Assembly (NCBI RefSeq): GCF_013620795.1
Contig: NZ_LGLW01000002.1
Span: 1-64,000, forward strand
Direction of reading: 5' to 3'
From: Pseudomonas sp. Q2-TVG4-2
Lineage (GTDB): Bacteria; Pseudomonadota; Gammaproteobacteria; Pseudomonadales; Pseudomonadaceae
DNA: 64,000 nucleotides
Shown: positions 46,296-54,640 of the stretch, in pieces
Layout: each line of letters starts with the position of its first letter
How positions within the stretch are numbered: position 1 is the first letter of the stretch
The notes under the pieces: model-generated
Seen by the model: the letters and a program-made list of their open reading frames with translations, nothing else
The model's database searches: none
Told to the model about the DNA's origin: nothing
Made by a program: the position numbers and the translations under genes

Positions 46296-47154
46296 TTCGT
46301 CTGCTAACAACGTGGCCCGTTTACTTCAGTCGCGCAGCTTCGTCGAACTCGGCGCCCGCCAGCGCGCCCGCGCGCTGCTGGATGAGGGCAGCTTCCGCGA
46401 ATTGCTCGATCCGTTCGATCGCGTCACCTCGCCCTGGCTGCCGAAGCAGGGCATCGTCACCCAGGCCGACGACGGCGTGGTGGTCGCGAAAGGAACCATC
46501 AACGGCCAGCCGGCGGTGATTGCCGCGATCGAAGGGGCCTTCCAGGGCGGCAGCATGGGCGAAGTCGGCGGCGCGAAGATCGCTGGCGCGCTCGAACTGG
46601 CTGCCGAGGACAACCGTAACGGCATCCCGACCCGCGCCGTGCTCCTGCTGGAAACCGGTGGCGTGCGGCTGCAGGAGGCCAACCTGGGCCTGGCCGCCAT
46701 CGCCGAGATCCAAGCCGCCATCGTCGAGCTGCGCGAGCATCAGCCAGTGATCGGCGTGGTCGCCGGTTCGGTCGGCTGTTTTGGTGGCATGTCCATCGCC
46801 GCCGGGCTGTGCAGCTACCTGGTCGCCACCCGCGAGGCGCGCATCGGCCTCAACGGCCCGCAAGTCATCGAACAGGAAGCCGGTATCGAGGAATACGACT
46901 CCCGTGACCGGCCCTTCATCTGGAGCATGAGCGGCGGCGAGCAGCGCTATGCCAGCGGCTTGGTGGACGCCTATGTCGCCGATGATATCGATGCCATCCG
47001 CAAGCAACTGTATGGGCTGTTTGCCTTGGGCAAACCCACGCAGCCCCGCAGCCGCCGCTATGCCTGGTTCCTGCAACGCTTGGCCGATGTCGACACCCGC
47101 ACGCAGCTTGATGCCGCCGCCGTGCGTGCCCTCTATGAAGGAGATGCTCAATGA
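46288..47154 (+). CDS. mdcD: Malonate decarboxylase subunit beta
   Basis: MdcD and MdcE together form the decarboxylase that releases CO2 from malonyl-ACP. The 288-aa protein has the carboxyltransferase (crotonase-like) fold with glycine-rich oxyanion segments FQGGSMGEVGGAKIAGALELA (near 84) and GSVGCFGGMSIAAGL (near 155). Its end overlaps the mdcE start by 4 nt. Confidence 0.95.
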   Translation: MTDSSANNVARLLQSRSFVELGARQRARALLDEGSFRELLDPFDRVTSPWLPKQGIVTQADDGVVVAKGTINGQPAVIAAIEGAFQGGSMGEVGGAKIAGALELAAEDNRNGIPTRAVLLLETGGVRLQEANLGLAAIAEIQAAIVELREHQPVIGVVAGSVGCFGGMSIAAGLCSYLVATREARIGLNGPQVIEQEAGIEEYDSRDRPFIWSMSGGEQRYASGLVDAYVADDIDAIRKQLYGLFALGKPTQPRSRRYAWFLQRLADVDTRTQLDAAAVRALYEGDAQ

Positions 47155-47936
47155 GCCGTGGACTGAACTGGTTGCAAGCCCTGGCCGGCGGCCAGGCACT
47201 GGCGGATTATCCCGCCTCGGTAAAGGTGGTCGACGGCCAGCTCGGTGACCGCGCCGCGCGCTATATCGCGGTGGTGCCGGATGCCGAGAATCCCTTTCCC
47301 CGCGCTCGTAATGGCGAAGTCGGCCTGCTCGAAGGTTGGGGCCTGGGTAAAGCCGTGGACGAAGCCATCGAAGCCGATCGTGACAAGGCCGACAAGCGCG
47401 TGCTGGTCGCGGTGGTCGACGTGCCGAGCCAGGCCTACGGGCGCCGCGAGGAAGCCCTTGGCATTCATCAGGCGCTGGCCGGTGCGGTGGACGGCTATGC
47501 CCGCGCCCGTCTGGCAGGGCATCCCGTGGTTGCCCTGCTGGTGGGCAAGGCCATGTCCGGTGCCTTCCTCGCTCACGGTTACCAGGCTCAGCGAATCATC
47601 GCGTTGCGCGATCCGGGCGTGATGGTGCATGCCATGGGCAAGGCCGCGGCGGCGCGCATCACCCTGCGTAGCGTCGAGGAGCTCGAAGCCCTGGCCGAAT
47701 CGGTGCCGCCAATGGCCTATGACATCGACAACTACGCCACCCTCGGCCTGCTTTGGGAAACCCTATCGGTCGACAACATCGAGCAGCCCGCCGGCGATGA
47801 CCTGCAGCGGGTGCGCGACTGCCTGGAAAAGGCCGTCGAGGACATCGGCGGCAGGTCCGATTTGCGTGGGCGCCTTGGAGCGCCGAATCGCGAGGCATCG
47901 TCACGCGTGAGGGAGATGCTGCGCGCGCAGTGGTAG
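47151..47936 (+). CDS. mdcE: Malonate decarboxylase subunit gamma
   Basis: The 261-aa subunit pairs with MdcD. Seen are VAVVDVPSQAYGRREEALGIHQALA (near residue 84) and LVGKAMSGAFLAHGYQAQRIIAL (near 130), characteristic of MdcE. After it comes a 101-nt gap (47937-48037) with GC-rich inverted sequence and no gene, before mdcG. Confidence 0.94.
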   Translation: MSRGLNWLQALAGGQALADYPASVKVVDGQLGDRAARYIAVVPDAENPFPRARNGEVGLLEGWGLGKAVDEAIEADRDKADKRVLVAVVDVPSQAYGRREEALGIHQALAGAVDGYARARLAGHPVVALLVGKAMSGAFLAHGYQAQRIIALRDPGVMVHAMGKAAAARITLRSVEELEALAESVPPMAYDIDNYATLGLLWETLSVDNIEQPAGDDLQRVRDCLEKAVEDIGGRSDLRGRLGAPNREASSRVREMLRAQW

Positions 47937-48037
47937 GAAAAACGCACGGCGGCGGCAACCCGCCGAAAGCGCTCGAAGCAGCTCCGATTGGGGTTTTTCC
48001 CCCGCCCTCCACAACAACAATCACGAGGAGGCTGTAG

Positions 48038-48658
48038 ATGCACCCTATTCCACGCCCCCATGACCTGCTCTGGGGAATGTCCCTAGCGCACTTGCCCGCT
48101 GATGCTCCGGAATGGGCACGCCAAGTGCTCAGCGCTGGCCAGCCCGTGGTCGTCCGGCGAGCCATGGTGGCCACTGGTCAGATCGCGGTGGGTCTGCGCG
48201 GCGCCAGCCGTGATCAGCGCTATGCCTCGGTGATGCCGGCGAGCGGCATCATGCGCAGCGTGCGCCCAGAGCAGTTGGTCGAGTCGCTGCCGTCTCGCGA
48301 CTTGCCGGCGCTGCGTGCGCTGGCACTGCTCAAGTCCTCCTTGGATGGTCTGGGCCTGCGCTGGGGCGTGACCGGTTCAGTGGGCTTTCAACTCGCAACC
48401 GGGCTTGCAGTCGCCCATGCCGATAGCGATCTCGACCTGCTGTTACGCACACCCGTCGAACTATCGCGCGCCGATGCCTGCGAATTGCAACTTCTACTGG
48501 ACGGAGCTCCCTGCCGCGTCGATATGCAGCTGGAGACGCCCTCTGGTGCCGTCGCCTTGCGCGACTGGGCCAGTGAATCCGCACGCGTGCTGCTCAAGTC
48601 CCATGCCGGCGCACGACTGGTAAACGACCCCTGGCAGCTGCGGGAACTGGCGGCATGA
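48038..48658 (+). CDS. mdcG: Phosphoribosyl-dephospho-CoA transferase (holo-ACP synthase) MdcG
   Basis: MdcG attaches the prosthetic group made by MdcB to Ser25 of MdcC. The 206-aa protein has nucleotidyltransferase features, GVTGSVGFQLATG (near 108) followed by the metal-binding aspartates in HADSDLDLLLRTP (near 127). The ATG at 48038 follows GAGGAGG. It overlaps mdcH by 4 nt. Confidence 0.93.
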   Translation: MHPIPRPHDLLWGMSLAHLPADAPEWARQVLSAGQPVVVRRAMVATGQIAVGLRGASRDQRYASVMPASGIMRSVRPEQLVESLPSRDLPALRALALLKSSLDGLGLRWGVTGSVGFQLATGLAVAHADSDLDLLLRTPVELSRADACELQLLLDGAPCRVDMQLETPSGAVALRDWASESARVLLKSHAGARLVNDPWQLRELAA

Positions 48659-49590
48659 GCAGCCTGTTTGCCTTTCCGGGGCAGGGCGCGCAGAAGCCCG
48701 GCATGCTCCATCGCCTGCCGCAGGAGCCGGAGGTGATCGAGTGCCTGCAGCAGGCCGGTGAAGCGCTCGGCGAGGATGCCCTGTCGCTGGACAGTGAAGC
48801 CGCGCTGGGCTCAACCCGCGCCGTGCAGCTCTGCCTGGTGATTGCCGGAGTCGCCGGTGCCCGATTGCTGATGCGCAGCGGGCAGGTGCCGGACTACGTC
48901 GCCGGTCTTTCCATCGGCGCCTATGCCGCAGCGGTGGCGGCCGGCTCGCTGGACTATCGCGACGCCGTACGGCTGGTCGCCTTACGTGGCGAGCTGATGC
49001 AGAACGCTTACCCACAGGGTTTCGGCATGACCGCGATCATCGGCCTTGATCTCGGTACCGTCGAACGTTTGCTGGGCGAGGTGCACGCAGGGCAGTCGCC
49101 CGTGCACCTCGCCAACATCAACGGCGACAACCAGATCGTCATCGCAGGTGCGAATCACGCAATGGCTGCGGTCGCAGAGCGCGCCAAGACCCTCGGCGCG
49201 GCCTGCGCAAAGCGACTGGCGGTGAGCGTGCCGTCCCACAGCGCGCTGTTGGACCAACCGGCCGCACGGCTCGCTGAGGCGTTCGGCGATGTCGAGCTAC
49301 GCGCGCCGCGCATCCGCTATCTGAGCAGTACCACGGCGCGGCCAATCACCGATCCGCAGCGTCTGCGCGACGATCTGGCCTTCAATATGTGCCGCGTCGT
49401 CGATTGGCACGGCACCCTGTGCACCGCCTATGAGCGCGGGGTACGGCTGCATATCGAACTGCCGCCCGGAGCCATTCTCACCGGCCTGGCGCGGCGGGTT
49501 TTCGAACAGGGTACGCTGATCGCTTTCGACGGCGCTCGTTTGGATACGTTGGACGCCTTGCTGCGTCAGGAGGGAAGCCGGAGCCGATAA
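48655..49590 (+). CDS. mdcH: Malonyl-CoA:ACP transacylase (epsilon subunit) MdcH
   Basis: MdcH primes the carrier with malonyl from malonyl-CoA. The 311-aa protein is an acyltransferase with FPGQGAQ near residue 7, the nucleophilic Ser86 in GLSIGAY and the catalytic histidine in VSVPSHSALLD near 199. It overlaps mdcG by 4 nt. A perfect 8-bp hairpin lies in the gap before mdcL. Confidence 0.94.
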   Translation: MSSLFAFPGQGAQKPGMLHRLPQEPEVIECLQQAGEALGEDALSLDSEAALGSTRAVQLCLVIAGVAGARLLMRSGQVPDYVAGLSIGAYAAAVAAGSLDYRDAVRLVALRGELMQNAYPQGFGMTAIIGLDLGTVERLLGEVHAGQSPVHLANINGDNQIVIAGANHAMAAVAERAKTLGAACAKRLAVSVPSHSALLDQPAARLAEAFGDVELRAPRIRYLSSTTARPITDPQRLRDDLAFNMCRVVDWHGTLCTAYERGVRLHIELPPGAILTGLARRVFEQGTLIAFDGARLDTLDALLRQEGSRSR

Positions 49591-49604
49591 ACCGCGTGCG
49601 CTTC

Positions 49605-49630
49605 GTGACGAGCGAACCCGTACTCGTCAC
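49605..49630 (+). repeat. Intercistronic stem-loop between mdcH and mdcL
   Basis: GTGACGAG (49605-49612) pairs with CTCGTCAC (49623-49630) around a 10-nt loop. No T-tract follows. It sits between the enzyme genes and the transporter genes of the malonate operon. Confidence 0.6.
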
Positions 49631-49720
49631 TACTCGACGGATAAAAACAACTACCTCGACAACACCGTATTCCAGCCAGCTACGCATGGTCTGGTGTGCA
49701 ACCCAAAAAGGACAATAACA

Positions 49721-50119
49721 ATGATCATCTTCGGTGTGGCCTTCCTGGCCCTGTGCACCCTCGCAGGCATCTTCGTTGGTGAGCTGCTGGGCAAACTCAT
49801 CGGCGTACCGGCCAACGTTGGCGGCGTCGGCATTGCCATGGTGCTGCTGATTCTGCTCGGCAGCTATCTCAAGAAGCGTGGCCTGTTCAAGGCGGATTCG
49901 GAGCAGGGCGTCAAATTCTGGAGCGCCGTTTATATCCCCATCGTTGTGGCCATGGCCGCGCAGCAAAACGTATTCGGCGCGCTCAGCGGCGGCCCGATGG
50001 CAATTCTCGCGGGTGTTGCGGCGGTGGCTATCGCCTTTGCCCTGGTACCAGTGCTCGATCGGATCGGCCGAAAAAAGCTTGAAGCCGATGAAGCCAAACC
50101 ACTGACTACCGAGGGCTGA
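49721..50119 (+). CDS. mdcL: Malonate transporter subunit MdcL (MadL family)
   Basis: The 132-aa membrane protein has four hydrophobic stretches and the MadL pattern (LCTLAGIFVGELLGKLIGVPANVGGVGIAM). With MdcM it forms the malonate/cation symporter. The ATG at 49721 follows AAAAAGGAC; an upstream in-frame start at 49694 has no such site. It lies 3 nt before mdcM. Confidence 0.92.
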   Translation: MIIFGVAFLALCTLAGIFVGELLGKLIGVPANVGGVGIAMVLLILLGSYLKKRGLFKADSEQGVKFWSAVYIPIVVAMAAQQNVFGALSGGPMAILAGVAAVAIAFALVPVLDRIGRKKLEADEAKPLTTEG

Positions 50120-50122
50120 GCC

Positions 50123-50887
50123 ATGTACGAATCTCTACTGAAGGTGGTTTCCGGCTACGGCCTGATCAGTGGCTTCGCCATCATCGGCGCGACCATGTGG
50201 TTCTCTTACTGGCTGTCGGACAAACTGACCAAGGGCCGCCTGCACGGCTCAGCGGTGGCCATCCTTATCGGCCTGTTGCTGTCCTACATCGGCGGCGTGA
50301 TGACAGGGGGCCAAAAGGGGCTGGTAGACATCGCACTCTTCTCTGGCATCGGCCTGCTCGGCGGTTCCATGCTGCGTGACTTCGCCATTGTCGCCACCGG
50401 TTTCGGGGTCAGTGTCGAGGAACTCAAGCGCGCCGGAATGGTGGGCGTGCTGGCGCTGTTCGTCGGCGTTTTCTCGTCCTTTGTCGCCGGCGTTGGCGTG
50501 GCCATGGCGTTTGGTTACACCGATGCGATCAGCCTGACCACCATCGGCACGGGTGCGGTCACCTATATCGTCGGCCCGGTAACCGGCGCCGCGATTGGCG
50601 CCAGCTCTGAGGTTATGGCGTTGTCCATCGCGGCGGGTCTGGTAAAAGCGATTCTGGTGATGATTGCGACGCCGTTCTTCGCACCTATGATGGGCCTGAA
50701 TAACCCGCGCGCGGCGGTCATTTTCGGTGGTTTGATCGGCACGTCCAGCGGGGTAGCGGGTGGTCTGGCGGCAACTGATGCCAAGCTGGTTCCGTACGGT
50801 TGTCTGACGGCGGCGTTCTATACCGCACTGGGCTGCTTGCTTGGCCCGTCACTGTTGTTCTTCATCATGCGTGGCTTGATCGGGTAG
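50123..50887 (+). CDS. mdcM: Malonate transporter subunit MdcM (MadM family)
   Basis: The 254-aa protein is strongly hydrophobic, with about eight membrane spans and the MadM segments GLLLSYIGGVMTGGQKGLVDIALFSGIGLLGGSMLRDF (split across residues about 48-85) and GPVTGAAIGASSEVMALSIA (near 150). With MdcL it imports malonate. It converges on mdcR with a 24-nt gap. Confidence 0.92.
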   Translation: MYESLLKVVSGYGLISGFAIIGATMWFSYWLSDKLTKGRLHGSAVAILIGLLLSYIGGVMTGGQKGLVDIALFSGIGLLGGSMLRDFAIVATGFGVSVEELKRAGMVGVLALFVGVFSSFVAGVGVAMAFGYTDAISLTTIGTGAVTYIVGPVTGAAIGASSEVMALSIAAGLVKAILVMIATPFFAPMMGLNNPRAAVIFGGLIGTSSGVAGGLAATDAKLVPYGCLTAAFYTALGCLLGPSLLFFIMRGLIG

Positions 50888-50911
50888 AGCACCGCATGGC
50901 CGCCGCATGGC

Positions 50912-51832
50912 TCAGCTGGGATTCTTCAAGCTGTACATGCGGCATTCGGCGAGGAGTGCGAGCAGGTTGGGATCGCGCTCCTTGGCCTTCAGGAACACCA
51001 CGCCGATATGCTGTTGCAGGTGATAGCGTGCCTGTAGCGGCACCAGCTTGACCCGCGACTCGTAGACCATCCCGACCCGTCCCGGCAGCAGGGCATAACC
51101 CACCCCCGAGTTGACCATGCTGAGCAGGGTAAAGATGTCGTTCACCTGCATTGCCACCTTGGGCTCGAAGCCCGCCTGCTGAAACACCCGATTGCCGTCC
51201 TGATGGGTCGCAAAGCCCTGGGTGAGGGTAATGAATGTGGCATCGCGCAATTCGCTCAGATCCACCTCGGGCCGCTGGGCGAAGGGAGAGTCGGCCGGTG
51301 CGGCGAGAAAGATGTCATCGGCGAACAGGGGCAACTGGGCGCAGTCCGGGTCATGGCAGACGCTTTCGTTCAGCGACACCAGGATGGCGTCCAGCTCCAT
51401 GTTCTTCAGCTTGTAGAAGAGGTCGATATTCGAGCCTAGGATCAGGTCGATATTCAGCTCGCTGCGGCGCAGCTTCAGACCCATGATGAGCTGCGGCACG
51501 GTTTTGACCGTCAGCGAATACAGTGCGCCGAGCTTGAAGCGCTCCGCCGAGAAGCCTGCGGCCTCGCGGGTCTGGCGAACTGTCTCGAGCACATCCTGCA
51601 CCAGCTTCTGCGCCCTCTCCTCAAGCACATAAGCGCTTTCCAGCGGTATCAGGTTGCGCCCCTCATGCTTGAACAGCGGGCAGCGCAGCGCACTTTCCAG
51701 TGAATGGATCGCGCGGTGCACGCTGACATTACTGGTGTTCAGGTCGGCGGCTGCCTTGCTCAGGTTTCCGCTGCGCATGAAAGCTAGAAACACCTCCAGC
51801 TTTTTCAGGGTGAGTTCTTCGTCGATTTGCAT
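50912..51832 (-). CDS. mdcR: LysR-type regulator of the malonate decarboxylase cluster
   Basis: The ATG at 51832 gives 306 aa starting MQIDEELTLKKLEVFLAF; an in-frame TTG at 51850 would add six residues. The winged helix-turn-helix is at about residues 8-60 (GNLSKAAADLNTSNVSVHRAIHSLE) and the LysR effector domain follows. Its position beside mdcLM and its similarity to MdcR indicate malonate-responsive activation of mdcA. The region 51833-52076 upstream shows no gene. Confidence 0.9.
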   Translation of the reverse strand: MQIDEELTLKKLEVFLAFMRSGNLSKAAADLNTSNVSVHRAIHSLESALRCPLFKHEGRNLIPLESAYVLEERAQKLVQDVLETVRQTREAAGFSAERFKLGALYSLTVKTVPQLIMGLKLRRSELNIDLILGSNIDLFYKLKNMELDAILVSLNESVCHDPDCAQLPLFADDIFLAAPADSPFAQRPEVDLSELRDATFITLTQGFATHQDGNRVFQQAGFEPKVAMQVNDIFTLLSMVNSGVGYALLPGRVGMVYESRVKLVPLQARYHLQQHIGVVFLKAKERDPNLLALLAECRMYSLKNPS

Positions 51833-52076
51833 GGGCGAGGGCTCGGACAAGGGAGTCGATTATGCCTAACGCGGACCGGCTTCGGGCTCAGGAGTCGCTC
51901 GCGCTACCTGCGTGATGCGCTAGCCGGCAAAGCGAGTCGTTTTACCTGGCCGAAAGCGCTTGGCGTGCAGATCGCATGCTTAAGTCGCGCTCGCCATGCA
52001 TGTTGCATGATAGGCATGAATGGGTATGTTCGTAAGATACTGAAATATAAGGGAAACAGTCAGTCTGCATAATGGC

Positions 52077-52361
52077 ATGTTCGATGCCTGTAGTTGTGTG
52101 CTGCCACTCGGCAAGGCCTACGACAACCCGAACGACGGCTGGACGGACGCTCCAGCTCAGGATATGGACGAAATGGATAACAGGCTGAACGGTAAGACGC
52201 AGATATGGGCCGACGGATATTCATTCATGGAAGTAACCGAGACGCTGCTGATGGCCTTGGGTATTCAAACGGAAGACTGCCAGTCTTCGCAACCGGAGCC
52301 TGGGCCAGCTGAACGGACCCCCTCATCGGATGCCATCCATGGAGCGGAGGCAGACGGGTAG
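52077..52361 (+). CDS. Hypothetical orphan ORF
   Basis: This 94-aa ORF (MFDACSCVLPLGKAYDNPND and onward) has no recognisable domain. The middle is acidic with coding-like third positions, and the end is Pro/Ser/Glu-rich. The upstream 60 bp are locally AT-rich (AAATATAAGGGAAACAG), with a purine-rich stretch that could serve as a ribosome-binding site at poor spacing. It could be a real small gene or chance. A REP-like palindrome lies 97 nt after it. Confidence 0.3.
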   Translation: MFDACSCVLPLGKAYDNPNDGWTDAPAQDMDEMDNRLNGKTQIWADGYSFMEVTETLLMALGIQTEDCQSSQPEPGPAERTPSSDAIHGAEADG

Positions 52362-52457
52362 CTCGGGCTTGGTTGATAGTTGCACCGCACTCGCTCTGCC
52401 TCGTAGATCAGAGCGGATCGTGCAGCTCGATGCCCATGTCGCGACAGATCAGACCCC

Positions 52458-52475
52458 GGTGGGCTAAAGCCCACC
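52458..52475. repeat. REP-like palindrome
   Basis: GGTGGGCTAAAGCCCACC is a perfect 8-bp inverted repeat around AA, the GGTGGGC(T)nAGCCCACC type dispersed in pseudomonad genomes. A partial relative (CTTCAGCCCACCAACCAGCG) lies near 52535. The rest of 52362-52593 holds no gene. Confidence 0.6.
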
Positions 52476-52593
52476 CTAGGAACCGGTGCGATAGCCATTT
52501 AGTCAGGGTTATAGGGCAGGGCAGGCGGCGCTCCGCTTCAGCCCACCAACCAGCGTGTCGACGCCTGCCGTCCCTAGGGTTCGCCACATCTGG

Positions 52594-53757
52594 TTATCCG
52601 TCAAACTGGCCCAGGATGCGATAAGCGAGCTTCACACGTTCCTCGTTGGGGTAGTACCGGTTGGCCAGAATGACGATTCCCAGCTGCTTGGCCGGTATGA
52701 AGGCCACATAGGCACCGAAGCCGTTGGTTGAGCCGGTCTTGTTGATCCAGGTATCGGCCTGCGGTTGCAGAGGCGGGGAGATCGGCTGCGCGGGCTGGCT
52801 TTCGAGCACCATCCTGCTGCCGTTGCCGGCCAGCAAATCTCCCAGCGCTACCGGATAGTCGTACTGCTCCCACACCAGCGCCTGCGTCATGGCGCCCACC
52901 CGGTAGTAGCCAGTTCGGGTCGCGGCCATGGCCTGCCTGACCGAATCATCCGTCTCGGCGATGCCGAGCTGCGTCTCGATAAAGCGAAGCAAATTCTGGC
53001 TGGTAGTTTTCACGCCGTAGGCTTCGTCCGCCAGCAGCGCGGGATTCAGCCTGACCGGGGCGCCGTCCTTGTTGTAGCCCTGCGCATAGCGCGCCATCTC
53101 GCTTGAAGGCACATTGATGAAGGTGTGGCGCATGCCGAGCTTCGGCAGCAGCTGGGTCTGCAAGGCATCGGCGTAGGGAAGCCCCAGGCTCTTCGCAGCG
53201 ACCATTCCAAGCAGACCCATGCTGGGGTTGGCATAGGTACGCTGGGTGCGCGGTGGGTACTGGGGTCGCCAGGCTCTGAAGTAATCGGTCAGCTGCTGCT
53301 CGTTGCGAACCTCATCGGGTAGCTGCAAGGGAAAACCGCTGACAGTATGCGTGGCGAGATCGATCAGGGTGATCTGATCCAATTCGCTGCCTTCAAGAGC
53401 CGGCAGATGGCGACTGGGGCTGTCGGTCAGCGAGAGCTTTCCCTGGGCGTCGGCATAAGCCACCAGAGTGGCGGTAAGGGTTTTGCTGACCGAGCCGATC
53501 TCGAACAGGGTGTCGCGCGTAACGGGCTGCTGCGTCGCCTTCGAGGCGACCCCGTAGTGGTAGAAGCGCTGCTTGCCCTGCGCCGTGATGGCGATGGCCA
53601 GACCCGGAATGGCGTGTTGCGTCATCAGGGTCTGGGCGGCGTCCGCTACCGTCGCGTCCAGCTGCGCAAACTCCGTATCGGCCACCGCCAGGTGGCTGAG
53701 GATCGCCAGCATGGCGACGACAGGCAGCCGTGTTCGATACATCCTGGATACGCGCAT
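52594..53757 (-). CDS. ampC: Class C beta-lactamase
   Basis: This periplasmic serine beta-lactamase is 387 aa with a signal peptide ending near Ala26. All class C motifs are present: SVSK with Ser89 and Lys92, YAN with Tyr175, and KTG at 340-342 (INKTGSTNGFGAYVAFIP). The ATG at 53757 has a GAGG seven bases upstream. No ampR-type LysR gene is adjacent, unlike inducible ampC loci such as that of P. aeruginosa, so expression may be constitutive or controlled from elsewhere. It lies 112 nt downstream of the FAH-family gene on the same strand. Confidence 0.93.
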   Translation of the reverse strand: MRVSRMYRTRLPVVAMLAILSHLAVADTEFAQLDATVADAAQTLMTQHAIPGLAIAITAQGKQRFYHYGVASKATQQPVTRDTLFEIGSVSKTLTATLVAYADAQGKLSLTDSPSRHLPALEGSELDQITLIDLATHTVSGFPLQLPDEVRNEQQLTDYFRAWRPQYPPRTQRTYANPSMGLLGMVAAKSLGLPYADALQTQLLPKLGMRHTFINVPSSEMARYAQGYNKDGAPVRLNPALLADEAYGVKTTSQNLLRFIETQLGIAETDDSVRQAMAATRTGYYRVGAMTQALVWEQYDYPVALGDLLAGNGSRMVLESQPAQPISPPLQPQADTWINKTGSTNGFGAYVAFIPAKQLGIVILANRYYPNEERVKLAYRILGQFDG

Positions 53758-53869
53758 CGTGGATCCTCGATCTCACCTGAAGGGCGTGAAACCTACCATC
53801 AGGCAGTCAGCTGCAGAAGCCCCTGTTACGGTGTCGCGCGCCAGCTTGCTCGCTCAGCGATGCATCCCC

Positions 53870-54571
53870 TCAGCCAACTGTGATCTCGAGCGTACCAATG
53901 CCCTGAACGCCGCCGCTCAGTCGGTCACCGCGCTGCACCGGTCCGACACCCGCCGGGGTGCCGGTCATGATCAGGTCGCCGGGCTCGAGTACGAACAGGC
54001 GCGACAGATAAGCGACCACCTCCGGCACGCTCCAGATCAGCGAAGCCAGGTCGCCCTCCTGGCGGGTCTCGCCATTGATGTCGAGCCAGATACGGCCCTC
54101 GCTCGGATGGCCGATCGTTACAGCCGGCACCAGCGCCGAGCAGGGCGCGGCGTGATCGAAGCCCTTGGCCACCGCCCAGGGTCGCCCCATCTTCTTCGCT
54201 TCGGCCTGCAGATCGCGGCGAGTCATGTCCAGCCCCACAGCGTAGCCGTAGACGTGCTGGAGCGCCTGTTCGGCCGGGATATCGGCGCCGCCGCGGCCAA
54301 TCGCTACGACCATTTCGATCTCGTGGTGCACGCTCTCGGTGCCCGGCGGGTAGGGGAACACGCTGCCGTCCGGCAGCAGGCTGTCGGGGTGCTTGGTGAA
54401 GAAGAATGGCGGCTCGCGGTCCGGGTCATGGCCCATTTCGCGCGCGTGCTCGGCGTAGTTGCGCCCGACGCAGTAGACGCGTCGCACCGGGAAGCGCTGG
54501 TTGCTACCGGCGATGGCGAGGCTGGGAATGTCGGGGGTGAAGAGGTAGTCGTTCTGGTCAATCGCGTTCAC
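53870..54571 (-). CDS. Fumarylacetoacetate hydrolase (FAH)-family enzyme
   Basis: The family hydrolyses or decarboxylates 2,4-diketo and related acids using a divalent metal. A GTG at 54571 with GGAG nearby gives 233 aa. A farther GTG at 54616 adds a non-conserved tail. Seen are VYCVGRNYAEHAREMG, the metal-site region HHEIEMVVAIGRGG, GYAVGLDMTRRDLQ and PGDLIMTGTPAGVGPV. As the last gene of the left arm of the sugar-acid cluster it could cleave a 2,4-diketo-3-deoxy-acid. The substrate is inferred only. Confidence 0.88.
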   Translation of the reverse strand: MNAIDQNDYLFTPDIPSLAIAGSNQRFPVRRVYCVGRNYAEHAREMGHDPDREPPFFFTKHPDSLLPDGSVFPYPPGTESVHHEIEMVVAIGRGGADIPAEQALQHVYGYAVGLDMTRRDLQAEAKKMGRPWAVAKGFDHAAPCSALVPAVTIGHPSEGRIWLDINGETRQEGDLASLIWSVPEVVAYLSRLFVLEPGDLIMTGTPAGVGPVQRGDRLSGGVQGIGTLEITVG

Positions 54572-54640
54572 TGTTCGGACTCCAGGGTCTTGTTGTTGAC
54601 GTGTCCGCGTCGCCACCGATGAGCCGCGACGCGCAGGGGT

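Noticed and set aside
47937-48037. Possible terminator between mdcE and mdcG
   Set aside because: GC-rich inverted sequence is present, but no clean stem followed by a T-tract, and the operon continues in the same direction.
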